A stretch of 64,000 bases of DNA from Pararhodobacter oceanensis. GTDB taxonomy: Bacteria > Pseudomonadota > Alphaproteobacteria > Rhodobacterales > Rhodobacteraceae. A program made the translations under genes and the position numbers. Positions within the stretch are counted from its first letter, which is position 1. Every line of letters begins with the position of its first letter. The notes beneath the pieces were generated by a model. It was not told where the DNA came from, searched no databases, and saw only the letters and a list, made by a program, of their open reading frames with translations. Where the stretch lies: assembly GCF_003076755.1 (NCBI RefSeq), contig NZ_QDKM01000003.1, forward strand, positions 124,001-188,000. Reading direction: 5' to 3'. Below are positions 19,943-28,408 of this stretch, piece after piece.

Positions 19943-20608
19943 ATGTGTGGACGTTTCGCGATAACCCTGCCGGATGATGCGATGGCGCAGATGTTTGATG
20001 CGGCGCCGGCGAATGATCTGCCGCTGGTGCCGCGCTATAATATCTGCCCGACCGATCCGGTGGCGGCGGTGGTCAGCGATGGCGACCGGCGGCGGCTGGG
20101 GCCGATGCGTTGGGGATTTCTGCCGCGCTGGTATAAAACCCCCACCGATGGGCCGCTGCTGTTCAATGCCCGCGCCGAGACTTTGGCCGAGAAACCCGCC
20201 TTTCGCGAGGCGGCGCGGCGGCGGCGGTGTTTGATCCCGGCGAGCGGGTTTTATGAATGGACCAAGGAGGGCGAGGCGCGGTTGCCGTGGTATATCACCC
20301 GCGCGGATGGGGCGCCGATGGTCTTTGCCGGGGTTTGGCAGGCCTGGGAGGGGGCTGCGGGCGCGCGGGTGGCCTCGGCGGCGATGGTGACCACGCAGGC
20401 GAGCGGGAAAATGGCGGAACTCCACCACCGCGTGCCGGTGATTTTGGAGCCCGAGGATTGGCCGCTCTGGCTCGGTGAGGCGGGGCATGGGGCGGCGCGA
20501 TTGATGGCGCCCTTGGAGGAGGGGGCGCTGGCATTCCGGCGGGTCTCGGTGAAGGTGAATTCCAACCGCGCCGAGGGGCCGGAGTTGATCGACGAGATCG
20601 AGAGTTGA
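19943..20608 (+). CDS. SOS response-associated peptidase (YedK/HMCES family)
   Basis: Protein of 221 residues that in other organisms (YedK, human HMCES) forms a covalent thiazolidine DNA-protein crosslink at abasic sites in single-stranded DNA. The start at 19943 is fixed by MCGRF: after Met removal, Cys2 becomes the catalytic N-terminus. Other SRAP signatures are RYNICPTDP, MRWGFLPRW, NARAET, the catalytic Glu in SGFYEW, and the His in MAELHHRVPVIL. Length is standard for bacterial SRAP proteins. A palindromic element begins 7 bp after the stop. Confidence 0.93.
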   Translation: MCGRFAITLPDDAMAQMFDAAPANDLPLVPRYNICPTDPVAAVVSDGDRRRLGPMRWGFLPRWYKTPTDGPLLFNARAETLAEKPAFREAARRRRCLIPASGFYEWTKEGEARLPWYITRADGAPMVFAGVWQAWEGAAGARVASAAMVTTQASGKMAELHHRVPVILEPEDWPLWLGEAGHGAARLMAPLEEGALAFRRVSVKVNSNRAEGPELIDEIES

Positions 20609-20611
20609 GGC

Positions 20612-20696
20612 GCTGTCCCGCGCGTGGGACGGGTGCAGGATGTAGGGATATCAAGGGGTTAGTGTGTCGCGTTAAGGGGGTGTTAGGGATGATTGC
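20612..20696 (+). repeat. 85-bp palindromic element, copy 1 (islet edge)
   Basis: Contains GTCCCGCGCGTGGGAC (20615-20630) and GATATCAAGGGGTT (20647-20660), followed by a T/G-rich tail. A second copy lies at 63349-63433 with the same 32-bp spacing between the two blocks. Each copy starts about 5-7 bp after a core-gene stop and precedes AT-richer DNA. The stem could act as a terminator. Confidence 0.7.
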
Positions 20697-20839
20697 GAGC
20701 ATCCTTTATGTGCCAGCTATGTTTCCTATATGAAGTTTTAATGAATATTGCATACCAATAGATCATGCCGATTACATATTAATTGATTAATATCCCCCGT
20801 ATGCTAGCTTGGCAGCATCAAAGTAAAGGAGCGCTTAAA

Positions 20840-21037
20840 ATGAGTAACGACGTGGTTGAAAATAGCAGCAGTGATCCGGCGCGGATTGCGTACGAAATGG
20901 CGAAGGACATGTGGTGGGAAACACACCAAAAAAACCCCAATCTGTCTGACGCCGCAAACTTTATACAACTTGTGAACAGCTGCGCACTTTCATTGAAAGG
21001 CAGGTCTCCCGAAAAAACAAGGCTCGACTGGATCTGA
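20840..21037 (+). CDS. hypothetical protein, 65 residues
   Basis: I do not recognise this protein. The ATG at 20840 is chosen because AAAGGA lies nine bases upstream; an upstream ATG at 20783 lacks a ribosome site. The product is polar and acidic at the N-terminus (MSNDVVENSSSDPAR), with a Trp pair in AKDMWWETHQK and a short hydrophobic helix (FIQLVNSCALSL). No membrane segment or signal peptide. The base composition is clearly lower in GC than neighbouring genes. It points toward the AbiEii-like gene and ends 78 bp from that gene's end. It could be part of the islet's cargo. Confidence 0.5.
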   Translation: MSNDVVENSSSDPARIAYEMAKDMWWETHQKNPNLSDAANFIQLVNSCALSLKGRSPEKTRLDWI

Positions 21038-21115
21038 AAATCCATTGTCGCCCAAACTAACTAACTCCACCATTTGGCGTAGAAAACGCAAGTGGTTATT
21101 TATTCCCCAGTCGCT

Positions 21116-21808
21116 CTACTTGCGCCGCAGTATGCGCGACGCGCCAATAACGTGACTGCAAATACGGATCGTGTCAGCCTGCGCGGTTTGCCGCACATCT
21201 TCGTATCCAGCGCGGACGTTCAAACCTTCCAGAATCTGCCCTAGAAGCCCAGCATCGAATTCCTTTGCGACATTAAGAGCTTCGGCAGTTTGCTCCGGCA
21301 ACTTGCTCAAGGCCTGCACAAGATAATTGTCACCAAAATGCCGTGCCGTGGCAGCAATATCAAACATATCACGCGGCTGTAGGCGGTTGCCTCTGTGATA
21401 AATCTTCTTTGCAATAATCTCCGCCGGTGTCTCCAGTTCGACAAGCGCCCCTCGCACATTAAATCGAACTGTTGCTTCGGTTAGAACTGGGAAACTGCAA
21501 ATAAAGTCGATTTCGCCGATCCCGTCGAAAACGATTTTCAGACTCTGCACACCATCCGTTTTATAGGTACTGGGCGCAATCCGCAGTTGAAAATCCTGCG
21601 TCTCGGGATTCAGATACGGCAGCACCGAGGGGTCATCGATGAAAAAATCGACATCATGGCTTTCGCGATGATCTATCTGCAACATCAAGGCGGTACCGCC
21701 ACCAAATGCCCAATAGCGCACAACCTCGGATGCCGCATTCGCCTGAGCTATGATGGAGACTGCGGCATCAAACAACTCCGGCCAGCGGCTGGGCGAAGGT
21801 GTGTTCAT
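21116..21808 (-). CDS. AbiEii/AbiGii-like nucleotidyltransferase toxin family protein
   Basis: Protein of 230 residues with the signatures of AbiEii-type nucleotidyltransferases: AFGGGTALMLQ, then HRESHDVDFFI (the R-x-S-x-D-x-D-F-F signature that carries the metal-binding Asp pair), and later AKKIYHRGNRLQPRDMFDIAA, which matches the conserved K...R...RD-x-FD helix. In type IV toxin-antitoxin systems AbiEii inhibits growth by NTP-dependent modification, and AbiEi is the wHTH antitoxin; MenA relatives modify tRNA. Here the upstream gene is not an AbiEi but an 87-residue protein 9 bp away. Moderate GC and position in an islet suggest transfer. Function as toxin is inferred from family only. Confidence 0.75.
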   Translation of the reverse strand: MNTPSPSRWPELFDAAVSIIAQANAASEVVRYWAFGGGTALMLQIDHRESHDVDFFIDDPSVLPYLNPETQDFQLRIAPSTYKTDGVQSLKIVFDGIGEIDFICSFPVLTEATVRFNVRGALVELETPAEIIAKKIYHRGNRLQPRDMFDIAATARHFGDNYLVQALSKLPEQTAEALNVAKEFDAGLLGQILEGLNVRAGYEDVRQTAQADTIRICSHVIGASRILRRK

Positions 21809-21817
21809 GTGCGCCGG

Positions 21818-22081
21818 TTACGCCGCGAGTGCCAGCTTATAAGGGCAGGATGCTTGCAGGTTCTTGGCAACAGCTTGCACCTTATCATACGGCAAATTCA
21901 TCTCTTCAATGAAAGCCTTTTGAAGTTGCGGCGCGACTTCGGAGAAAAACGAAAACACCGGTCCCAATGTGGCTTTAGAAGCCTCAAGACCAGAGATGCA
22001 GGCCGCGAGTTGCCCAGCCGAAAGCTGCGCACCATAGGGTGCGTTCACTGTGGCAAGAACGATGGACGCGGTGGGCAACAT
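21818..22081 (-). CDS. hypothetical protein, putative partner of the AbiEii-like nucleotidyltransferase
   Basis: Unrecognised 87-residue protein, predicted mainly helical, with ACISGLEASKATLGPVF and EVAPQLQKAFIEEMNLPYDKVQAVAKNL segments and three Cys. No helix-turn-helix, signal peptide or transmembrane segment is evident. It precedes the nucleotidyltransferase by 9 bp on the same strand, starts from ATG with GAAAG upstream, and follows a strong promoter with an inverted repeat over the -10. Position suggests the antitoxin or regulatory partner of the module, but nothing in the sequence proves it. Confidence 0.6.
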   Translation of the reverse strand: MLPTASIVLATVNAPYGAQLSAGQLAACISGLEASKATLGPVFSFFSEVAPQLQKAFIEEMNLPYDKVQAVAKNLQASCPYKLALAA

Positions 22082-22106
22082 GGCCGCTTTCTTTCATTTT
22101 GTCAGG

Positions 22107-22157
22107 GCAACACCGTAACAGACCTTATATATATGTGTTGCGAGGTGCTTGCGTCAA
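22107..22157 (-). promoter_or_regulatory. promoter and candidate operator of the AbiEii-like module
   Basis: On the minus strand a -35 TTGACG (22152-22157) and a -10 TATATA (22128-22133) are 18 bp apart, close to the sigma-70 consensus. GCAACAC (22107-22113) and GTGTTGC (22135-22141) form a perfect 7-bp inverted repeat bracketing the -10, which is a plausible autoregulatory operator. Confidence 0.6.
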
Positions 22158-22260
22158 CTATTGTCGTCTCCGCGGCCGGCCCTGGTTCGACGCATTTTAC
22201 GGCGCAAAAGCTTTCGAATTCATGACGATCACGAGCAATTGCGTTCTTCAGCTTTGCACG

Positions 22261-22310
22261 GGGGCACCCCGGGCAGCGCCCGTCCCTCCCCAGTGCCGCC
22301 CCTGTAGGGT
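22261..22310 (+). repeat. truncated head of the 225-bp GC-rich repeat
   Basis: GGGGCACCCCGGGCAGCGCC and the CGTCCCTCCCC that follows match the start of the unit at 33658-33690, but the tail of the unit is missing. It marks the right edge of the AT-richer islet. Confidence 0.5.
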
Positions 22311-22334
22311 GTGTGCTCTGCACGCACCGTCGCT

Positions 22335-23687
22335 CTATTCCATCAAGCGGCGGGTGGCGGCGCGGGCTTGGGTGGCGAGGAGCCCAGTGTCGAGCGTGGT
22401 TAACTGCCCGTCGCGCACCACCTGACGGCCCTCAACCAGCAGATGTTTCACCCGGTGCGGCGCGCAGAGGACCAGCGCCGCGACCGGATCCCAGGCACCC
22501 GCCGTTTGCAGGCTTTGCACGTCCCAGATCGCGATATCGGCGCGTTTGCCGGGCACCAGCGAGCCCAGCGCCGCCGCGCGGCCCAGCACCTTGGCGCCGC
22601 CGAGGGTGGCGATCTCCAGCGCCTCGCGGGCGCTCATCGCATCGGCGCCATTGGCCACGCGCTGCAACAGCATCGCCTGCCGCGCCTCGCCGATCAGATC
22701 ACCGGCGTCGCTGCTTGCCGAACCGTCAACGCCCAGACCAACCCGCACCTTGGCGTCGCGCATCTGGCGCAGGGGCGCGATGCCCGAGCCGAGGCGGCAG
22801 TTTGAACAGGGGCAATGCGCCACGCCGGTGAGGGTTTTGGCAAAGAGGGCGATCTCGCTGGCGTCAAGTTTCACGCAATGGGCGTGCCAGACATCGGCGC
22901 CGGTCCAGCCGAGGTCCTCGGCGTATTGCCCGGGGCGGCAGCCGAATTGGGCCAGCGAATAGGCGACATCCTCATCGTTCTCGGCCAGATGGGTGTGCAG
23001 CATGACGCCCTGCTCGCGGGCCAGAGCGGCCGTGTTGCGCATCAGGTCGCGGCTGACCGAGAACGGTGAGCAGGGCGCGAGGGCGATGCGCAGCATGGCG
23101 TTTTCTGAGGCGTCGTGGAAGTCATGGATCACCCGCTGGCTGTCATCAAGAATGGCGGTGTCGCTTTCCACCAGCGTATCGGGGGGGAGGCCGCCATCGG
23201 ATTCGCCAATCGACATCGCGCCGCGGGTGGCGTGAAAGCGCAGGCCGACCTCGAGCGCGGCCTCGATACTGTCGTCAAGCCGCGCGCCATTGGGAAAGAG
23301 ATACTGGTGGTCCGCCGACATCGTGCAACCCGAGAGCGCCAGCTCCGCCAGCCCGAGTTGCGCGGAGATGCGGAAATCATTGGGCGTATAGCGCGCCCAG
23401 ATCGGGTAGAGGGTGCGCAGCCAGCCGAACAGCAGCGCGTCCTGTCCGCCCGGCACCGCCCGCGTCAGGGTTTGATAGAGATGGTGGTGGGTGTTCACCA
23501 GACCCGGGGTCACCACACAGCCGCTGGCGTCGATCACCTCATCGGCGCGGGCGGCGGCATCGGCGGGCAGATCGGCACCCAGCGCCGTGATCTCGCCGTC
23601 CTTGATCAGCAGCGAGGCTCCGGCCAGCTCACGCCGCGCCCCGTCCATGGTGACGATCACATCGGCATTGCGGATAAGGGTGTGCAT
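22335..23687 (-). CDS. 8-oxoguanine deaminase (amidohydrolase family)
   Basis: Metal-dependent amidohydrolase of 450 residues, probably converting 8-oxoguanine to urate plus ammonia. The ATG at 23687 has a perfect AGGAGG; a longer frame upstream is not needed. Metal and catalytic motifs: NTHHHLYQTLTR, HTHLAEN, WHAHCVKL, AHCPCSN and GLGVDGSASSD. These are shared with the 8-oxoguanine deaminase and hydroxydechloroatrazine ethylaminohydrolase/AtzC subgroup. Direct neighbourhood of a xanthine/urate permease and the complete urate ring-opening set favours 8-oxoguanine, whose product feeds urate oxidation. Guanine deaminase is the main alternative. Confidence 0.82.
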   Translation of the reverse strand: MHTLIRNADVIVTMDGARRELAGASLLIKDGEITALGADLPADAAARADEVIDASGCVVTPGLVNTHHHLYQTLTRAVPGGQDALLFGWLRTLYPIWARYTPNDFRISAQLGLAELALSGCTMSADHQYLFPNGARLDDSIEAALEVGLRFHATRGAMSIGESDGGLPPDTLVESDTAILDDSQRVIHDFHDASENAMLRIALAPCSPFSVSRDLMRNTAALAREQGVMLHTHLAENDEDVAYSLAQFGCRPGQYAEDLGWTGADVWHAHCVKLDASEIALFAKTLTGVAHCPCSNCRLGSGIAPLRQMRDAKVRVGLGVDGSASSDAGDLIGEARQAMLLQRVANGADAMSAREALEIATLGGAKVLGRAAALGSLVPGKRADIAIWDVQSLQTAGAWDPVAALVLCAPHRVKHLLVEGRQVVRDGQLTTLDTGLLATQARAATRRLME

Positions 23688-23806
23688 ATGGGCCTCCTGC
23701 TCGGGTGGAATGGGAATGGCGCGCGAGTCCTTACGACCCGCGCGCCATTGTATCACGTCAGGCGCCATCCGGCGTCAGTCGTTGGCAGGGGCTGTCCCTG
23801 CCAGCG

Positions 23807-25231
23807 TCACTCCTTGCCGGTGTCCGCGTCATAGCGGTGGCCGGCCATCCCGCCCGAGATCCCCGGAGCGGCTTCGCTGGCCAGTTCTTCGGGCAGCATC
23901 AGGTTGAGCAGCACCGCGATACCGGCGGCGGGCAGAAGACCCGAGGTCAGCAGGATTTTCAGCGTGTCGGGCAGGTGCTGCAGCGCCGAAGGCTCGAGTT
24001 GCAGGCCCAGACCGACCGAGAGCGAGACCGCGAAGATCACCATGTTGCGGCGGTTCCAGTCGACATCCGAGAGCATCGAGATGCCCGAGGCGGCGACCAT
24101 GCCGAACATCACGATCACACCGCCGCCGAGCACATTGATCGGCACCGTGTTGATCACCGCGGCGACCTTGGGGATCAGACCGCAGGCGATCAGGAAGATC
24201 CCGCCGATGGTGACCACATGGCGGCTCATCACGCCGGTCATCGCGATCAGCCCGACGTTCTGGCTAAAGGACGTATTGGGCAGCGCGCCAAACACGCCCG
24301 AGACCGCGGTGCCGAGACCATCGGCGAATGTGGCGCCGGCGATCTCCTTGTCGGTGGCCTCGCGTCCGGCGCCGCCTTTGGTGATGCCGGAGACATCGCC
24401 GACGGTTTCAATCGCCGAGACCACGGCCATGAAACACATGCCGATGATGATCGCCCAGTTGATCTCGAACCCCCAGTGGAACGGGCTGGGCACGTTGAAC
24501 CAGCCAGCGCGGGGGAGGTTGGAGAAGCTCACCTGCCCCATGAAATAGGCGACGATATAACCGGCGATGATGCCCAGAAGCACCGCCGCCACGGCGGTAA
24601 ACCCGCGGGTGAAGAATTTGATCCCGAGGGTGACAAGCACCACGACCAGCGCGGGGAACCATTTTTCCAGCGTACCGAAGTTCTCGGTGCCCATCAAGGG
24701 CACACCGCCGGCGGAATACTGGATGCCGACTTTGACCAGCGCGAGGCCGATCATTAGAACGATGAGACCAGTCACCAAGGGCGGCAGGGCAAAGCGGATT
24801 TTACCGATGAAAAAGCCCAGAAAGAAGTGGAACACGCCGCCGAGCATCACGCCGACCATCAGCCCGCCCAATCCGGCGGTGCCGAGACCGGCGACGGCGG
24901 GGATCATGATCGGGATGAAGGCAAAAGACGTGCCCTGCACGATGGGGAGCTTTGCGCCCACCGGCCCCAGACCGATGGTCTGGATCAGCGTGGCCAGACC
25001 GGCAAAGAGGATCGACATCTGGATCATATAGGTCATATCGGGAAACCCGAGCGCGCCTTGATCCGAGCCAAAACCGATGCCCGCCGCGCCGCAGATGATG
25101 ATCGCCGGAGTGACGTTCGAGACGAACATCGCCAGCACATGCTGGATGCCGAGCGGGATCGCAGTGCCGATGGGGGGGGTATAATTCGGGTCGCGGAGCT
25201 GTTCCGGCGTCCCGATGCTATTGTCTGCCAT
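23807..25231 (-). CDS. NCS2 uracil-xanthine/urate permease
   Basis: Nucleobase:cation symporter-2 of 474 residues with about 12-14 membrane helices. Signature segments include VQGTSFAFIP, the SAIETVGDVSGITKGG motif of TM8 with the substrate-binding Glu, DGLGTAVSGVFGALPNTSFSQNVGLIAMTGV of TM10 (positions about 290-320, with the NCS2 Asn-x-Gly), and NVLGGGVIVMFGM. In this setting the substrate is most likely xanthine or urate. It is transcribed with the 8-oxoguanine deaminase (119-bp gap) and on the same strand as allA. Confidence 0.9.
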   Translation of the reverse strand: MADNSIGTPEQLRDPNYTPPIGTAIPLGIQHVLAMFVSNVTPAIIICGAAGIGFGSDQGALGFPDMTYMIQMSILFAGLATLIQTIGLGPVGAKLPIVQGTSFAFIPIMIPAVAGLGTAGLGGLMVGVMLGGVFHFFLGFFIGKIRFALPPLVTGLIVLMIGLALVKVGIQYSAGGVPLMGTENFGTLEKWFPALVVVLVTLGIKFFTRGFTAVAAVLLGIIAGYIVAYFMGQVSFSNLPRAGWFNVPSPFHWGFEINWAIIIGMCFMAVVSAIETVGDVSGITKGGAGREATDKEIAGATFADGLGTAVSGVFGALPNTSFSQNVGLIAMTGVMSRHVVTIGGIFLIACGLIPKVAAVINTVPINVLGGGVIVMFGMVAASGISMLSDVDWNRRNMVIFAVSLSVGLGLQLEPSALQHLPDTLKILLTSGLLPAAGIAVLLNLMLPEELASEAAPGISGGMAGHRYDADTGKE

Positions 25232-25540
25232 TGTCCTAATCCTTCCCTGAGAGAGATTTTATTCGCGCCGGCCTCATACCACTCTCGGTGATTGGCATGG
25301 GCCGGTTAGATCCGGTCGGGTTTACCCCCGTCCTGTTATTTTATCGGTTTGCCCGATTTCCTCGGGTCGTGGTTCAGGGCCGTGGTTTGGCCTCGTATTT
25401 TGGTGCCGTGTTTTAGTGTCGGCTTTTCGTCTCGACTTTGGGGTCGTTTTTTCGTCTTGGCGTTAAGGCGCGCCAGTCACGCGCATTGGCACAGCGATGA
25501 ACCACCCCATACTCTGGGACAATCTAAACCCTGTGTCACG
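25232..25540. other. 309-bp intergenic region between the permease and allA
   Basis: No ORF or RNA gene recognised. Presumably holds the permease promoter on the minus strand. The segment 25360-25470 is strongly G/T-rich on the plus strand with recurring TCG-GTTT words, resembling degenerate short repeats. I see no clean terminator hairpin. Confidence 0.4.
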
Positions 25541-26044
25541 TTAATCTTGCACCACAGTATATGGGGTGTCGAACCAGTGCTCCTGTAGATTGGCGGTGTC
25601 GCCGATCCGGTCGATGACGGCAAAGAGACCCGGCGCCGACAGCGGGGTCAGCACGCCGTGCCAGATATTGCGGTGAAAATTGATCGCCTGCGCGCCATTG
25701 GTCAGGAAGGCGCGCGGGGTGCCGGGGGTGCCGCCCTGATCAAGGGCTACGATCACCATAAAGGGGTTCTGGTGCATCGGGACGAAAGCCTGCGAGCCTT
25801 CGGGGTGACGCTCGACCAGTTCCAAGACATAGGGGAATGCGCGCGGTTCGGCGTTGAAAATCGAGATACCGGCGCGGCCTGCGGGCATGGTCTCGGGCCC
25901 GAAATCCAGCGCGGCGCGGTCATGGTGACGGCCGCACATACCTTGGTTGATCAGCTTGTCAGGGGCGCCGCTGGCATCGAGCAGATCGCCGAAAGGGGCG
26001 AAGGCGGCGGCGGTGAGGGGTTCGGTGCGGATGGTGTGCGTCAT
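25541..26044 (-). CDS. allA: ureidoglycolate lyase
   Basis: Releases urea from (S)-ureidoglycolate to give glyoxylate, the last step of allantoin degradation. At 167 residues it is the normal size. The start at 26044 gives MTHTIRTEPLTAAAFAPFGDLL, the typical AllA N-terminus, with CGAGG upstream. Further signatures are FNAEPRAFPY, LVERHPEGSQAFVPM, FMVIVA, NFHRNIWHGVLTPL and FAVIDRIG, which contribute the cupin-like active site. It follows allE with about 100 bp between them occupied by an intergenic repeat. Confidence 0.94.
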   Translation of the reverse strand: MTHTIRTEPLTAAAFAPFGDLLDASGAPDKLINQGMCGRHHDRAALDFGPETMPAGRAGISIFNAEPRAFPYVLELVERHPEGSQAFVPMHQNPFMVIVALDQGGTPGTPRAFLTNGAQAINFHRNIWHGVLTPLSAPGLFAVIDRIGDTANLQEHWFDTPYTVVQD

Positions 26045-26094
26045 GGGCCTCGGGTGGTTCTTGATGAGAGCGCCGGGGGCTTCACGCCCCCGGA

Positions 26095-26128
26095 CCCCCG
26101 TGGGATATTTATGGACAGATGACGGGGG
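26095..26128 (-). repeat. CCCCCGTCATCTGTC-family repeat, copy 3 (reverse)
   Basis: Read on the minus strand, the same CCCCCGTCATCTGTC core, AAATATCC block and GGGGG run begin 22 nt after the allE stop. A GC hairpin (GCCGGGGGCTT / AAGCCCCCGG type) follows at about 26070-26094. Sits between allE and allA inside one operon. Confidence 0.75.
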
Positions 26129-26150
26129 CCGAAATTGCTTGGGGCTGCGG

Positions 26151-26999
26151 TTAACCTTGGTGGCCGGGGTTGGACCAGGGGCCGCGCAGGCGGGCGTGGC
26201 GGTTGACGTCTTTGTAAAGCAGGTAGCGGAAGGGTTCCGGTCCGGCGGCGTAGCAGGCCTGCGGGCAATAGGCGCGCAGCCACATGAAATCACCGGCCTC
26301 GACCTCGACCCAATCCTTGTTGAGCTTATAGCTGGCCTTGCCCTGCAGCACGTAAAGCCCGTGCTCCATGACGTGGGTTTCCTCAAAGGGGATCAGCCCG
26401 CCCGGCTCGAAGGTGACGACATTGACGTGCATATCGTGGCGCATGTCTTCGGTGTCGATCAGGCGGGTGGTGGCCCAGCGACCCTCGGTGTCGGGCATGG
26501 CGTTTTTGGGCAGGTCACGCTCATTGGTGACAAAGGCCACGGGGCGGGTGAGACCCTCGGCGGGCTCCCAGAGTTTGCGAATCCAGTGGAAACGCGCCGG
26601 GGTGTCACCCGTGGCGGTGAGGGACCATATGCTGCCCGCAGGGATATAGGCGAAACCGCCGGCGGTGAGCGCGTGGGTGGTGCCGTCGATGGTGACACTA
26701 AGGGTGCCTTCGGTGACGAAAAGCGCGGATTGCGCCTGCGGGTCATTGTCGGGCGTGTCGGAACCGCCGCCGGGCGCGACCTCCATCACATATTGGCTAA
26801 AGGTCTCGGCAAAGCCCGACATCGGTCGGGCGATGATCCACAGGCGGGTGTCACGCCAGCCGGGCAGATAGGAGGTGACGATATCCGAGAAACAGCCGCG
26901 CGGGATGACCGCATAGGCCTCGGTGAACACCGCGCGCTGGGTCATCAGCGCGGTCTGCGGCGCGAGGCCGCCTTTGGGGGCGTAGTAGCTCTGGCTCAT
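26151..26999 (-). CDS. allE: (S)-ureidoglycine aminohydrolase, bicupin
   Basis: Mn-dependent bicupin of 282 residues that stereospecifically deaminates (S)-ureidoglycine to (S)-ureidoglycolate. [20 protein letters not shown] is close to the family N-terminus. The C-terminal cupin holds the metal set in PFEETHVMEHGLYVLQGKASYKLN (positions about 200-223, with Glu, His, His and a downstream Gln). DFMWLRAYCPQACYAAG is a conserved substrate-pocket stretch. Its start overlaps the stop of the upstream puuE-uraD gene (ATGA), so they are coupled. Confidence 0.93.
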   Translation of the reverse strand: MSQSYYAPKGGLAPQTALMTQRAVFTEAYAVIPRGCFSDIVTSYLPGWRDTRLWIIARPMSGFAETFSQYVMEVAPGGGSDTPDNDPQAQSALFVTEGTLSVTIDGTTHALTAGGFAYIPAGSIWSLTATGDTPARFHWIRKLWEPAEGLTRPVAFVTNERDLPKNAMPDTEGRWATTRLIDTEDMRHDMHVNVVTFEPGGLIPFEETHVMEHGLYVLQGKASYKLNKDWVEVEAGDFMWLRAYCPQACYAAGPEPFRYLLYKDVNRHARLRGPWSNPGHQG

Positions 27000-28408
27000 G
27001 GCAGCAAATCCTGCAGGCGAATTTCGGCGATCCGCTCGACTTGGGCGCAGGCGGTGGCGAATTCGGTGTCGGTGTCATTGGCGATGCGGCGGGTGAATGC
27101 CTCGGTGATCGTGGCTTTGGTGTTGTCGCGCACGGCGATGATGAAGGGAAAGCCGTGTTTGGCGACATAATCCGCGTTCTGGCGCTGGAAGTTTGCGCGC
27201 TCTTCGTCGGTGAGCGCATCGAGACCGGCGGAGGATTGCTCATGGGTGGATTCGGCGGTGAGGCGTTTGGCCTCGGCCAGTTTGCCCGCCAGATCGGGGT
27301 GGGCGTTGAGGACGCCGAGACGCTCCTCGCGGCTGGCCGAGCGGAACATGCGCGCGAGGGCATTGTGCAGGCCCACGGCGGTGTCATGGGCGGGGCCGAG
27401 CTCCAGATCAAAGGCGCGCTCGGCGATCCACGGGGAGTGTTCAAAGATCGAGCCGTAGCGGGCGACGAAACTGGCGCGGTCCATCTGGCTGGGGCGCTCA
27501 ATACGCTGGTGCGGGTGGTGCGCGGCCCAGAAATCGGCGATTTCGCTGCGGGTGGCGAACCAGGCGCCGCCCTTTTGCGCGACATGGTCGAGAAAGCGCA
27601 GGAAGCCCGCCAGTTTGCCGGGGCGTCCGATCAACCGGCAATGCAGACCGATGGAGAACATCTTGCCGCCCTCGGCGTGGAGGACATCGAAGGCGTCGAT
27701 CAGATATTGGCCGAAGTCCTGCCCCGTCACCCAGCCGGGCGCGGTGGCAAAGCGCATGTCGTTGGCCTCGAGCGTATAGGGGATCACCAGTTGATCGCGG
27801 GCGCCGATCTCGCGCCAATACGGCAGGTCGTCATCGTAAGTGTCTGAAATCCAGTCAAACGCGCCGGTCTGCGCGGTCAGGTCCACGGTGTTCTCGCTGC
27901 AGCGGCCGGTGTACCAGCCGCGCGGGGCGGTGCCGGTGACTTCGGTGTGCAGGCGGATCGCCTCTTGGATCTGCGCGCGTTCCTCGTCGGCGGGCATGTC
28001 CTTGTGCTCGACCCATTTGAGCCCGTGCGAGGCGATGTCCCAATTGGCGGCTTTCATCGCTGCAACCTGCTCGGGGTTGCGGGCCAGCGCAGTGGCGACG
28101 CCGTAGATTGTCACCGGCAGGTTGCGGGCGGTGAAATGCTTGTGCAGCCGCCAGAAACCGGCGCGGGCGCCGTAGTCATAGATCGATTCCATGTTCCAAT
28201 GGCGCTGGCCCGGCCAGGCGGCGGCACCGGCGATATCGGAGAGAAACGCCTCGGAGCCGGCGTCGCCATGGAGGATGCAGTTCTCGCCGCCTTCCTCATA
28301 GTTGAGCACCAGGGAGATCGCGACTTTGGCGCCATTCGGCCAAGTGACCTGCGGGGCGCGCGGGCCGTAGCCGATGAGGTCGCGGGGGTAACGTTTGGAA
28401 TCACTCAC
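26996..28408 (-). CDS. puuE: bifunctional allantoinase (PuuE) / OHCU decarboxylase (UraD)
   Basis: Fusion of 470 residues. The N-terminal domain (about 1-305) is the metal-independent, polysaccharide-deacetylase-like allantoinase Puu[23 protein letters not shown], and SHGLKW with the deacetylase His. The C-terminal domain (about 315-470) is Ura[25 protein letters not shown] (catalytic His), [11 protein letters not shown] and [14 protein letters not shown]. Together they turn OHCU into (S)-allantoin and then allantoate. A GTG at 28408 is preferred because AGGATGAAG lies about ten bases upstream; another GTG at 28432 lacks a ribosome site. The PuuE-UraD fusion recurs in Rhodobacteraceae. Confidence 0.92.
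   Translation of the reverse strand: MSDSKRYPRDLIGYGPRAPQVTWPNGAKVAISLVLNYEEGGENCILHGDAGSEAFLSDIAGAAAWPGQRHWNMESIYDYGARAGFWRLHKHFTARNLPVTIYGVATALARNPEQVAAMKAANWDIASHGLKWVEHKDMPADEERAQIQEAIRLHTEVTGTAPRGWYTGRCSENTVDLTAQTGAFDWISDTYDDDLPYWREIGARDQLVIPYTLEANDMRFATAPGWVTGQDFGQYLIDAFDVLHAEGGKMFSIGLHCRLIGRPGKLAGFLRFLDHVAQKGGAWFATRSEIADFWAAHHPHQRIERPSQMDRASFVARYGSIFEHSPWIAERAFDLELGPAHDTAVGLHNALARMFRSASREERLGVLNAHPDLAGKLAEAKRLTAESTHEQSSAGLDALTDEERANFQRQNADYVAKHGFPFIIAVRDNTKATITEAFTRRIANDTDTEFATACAQVERIAEIRLQDLLP

Noticed and set aside
23705-24757. 350-codon plus-strand frame opposite the permease gene
   Set aside because: Antisense shadow of a polytopic membrane protein; composition very rich in H, D, R and G, no domain.
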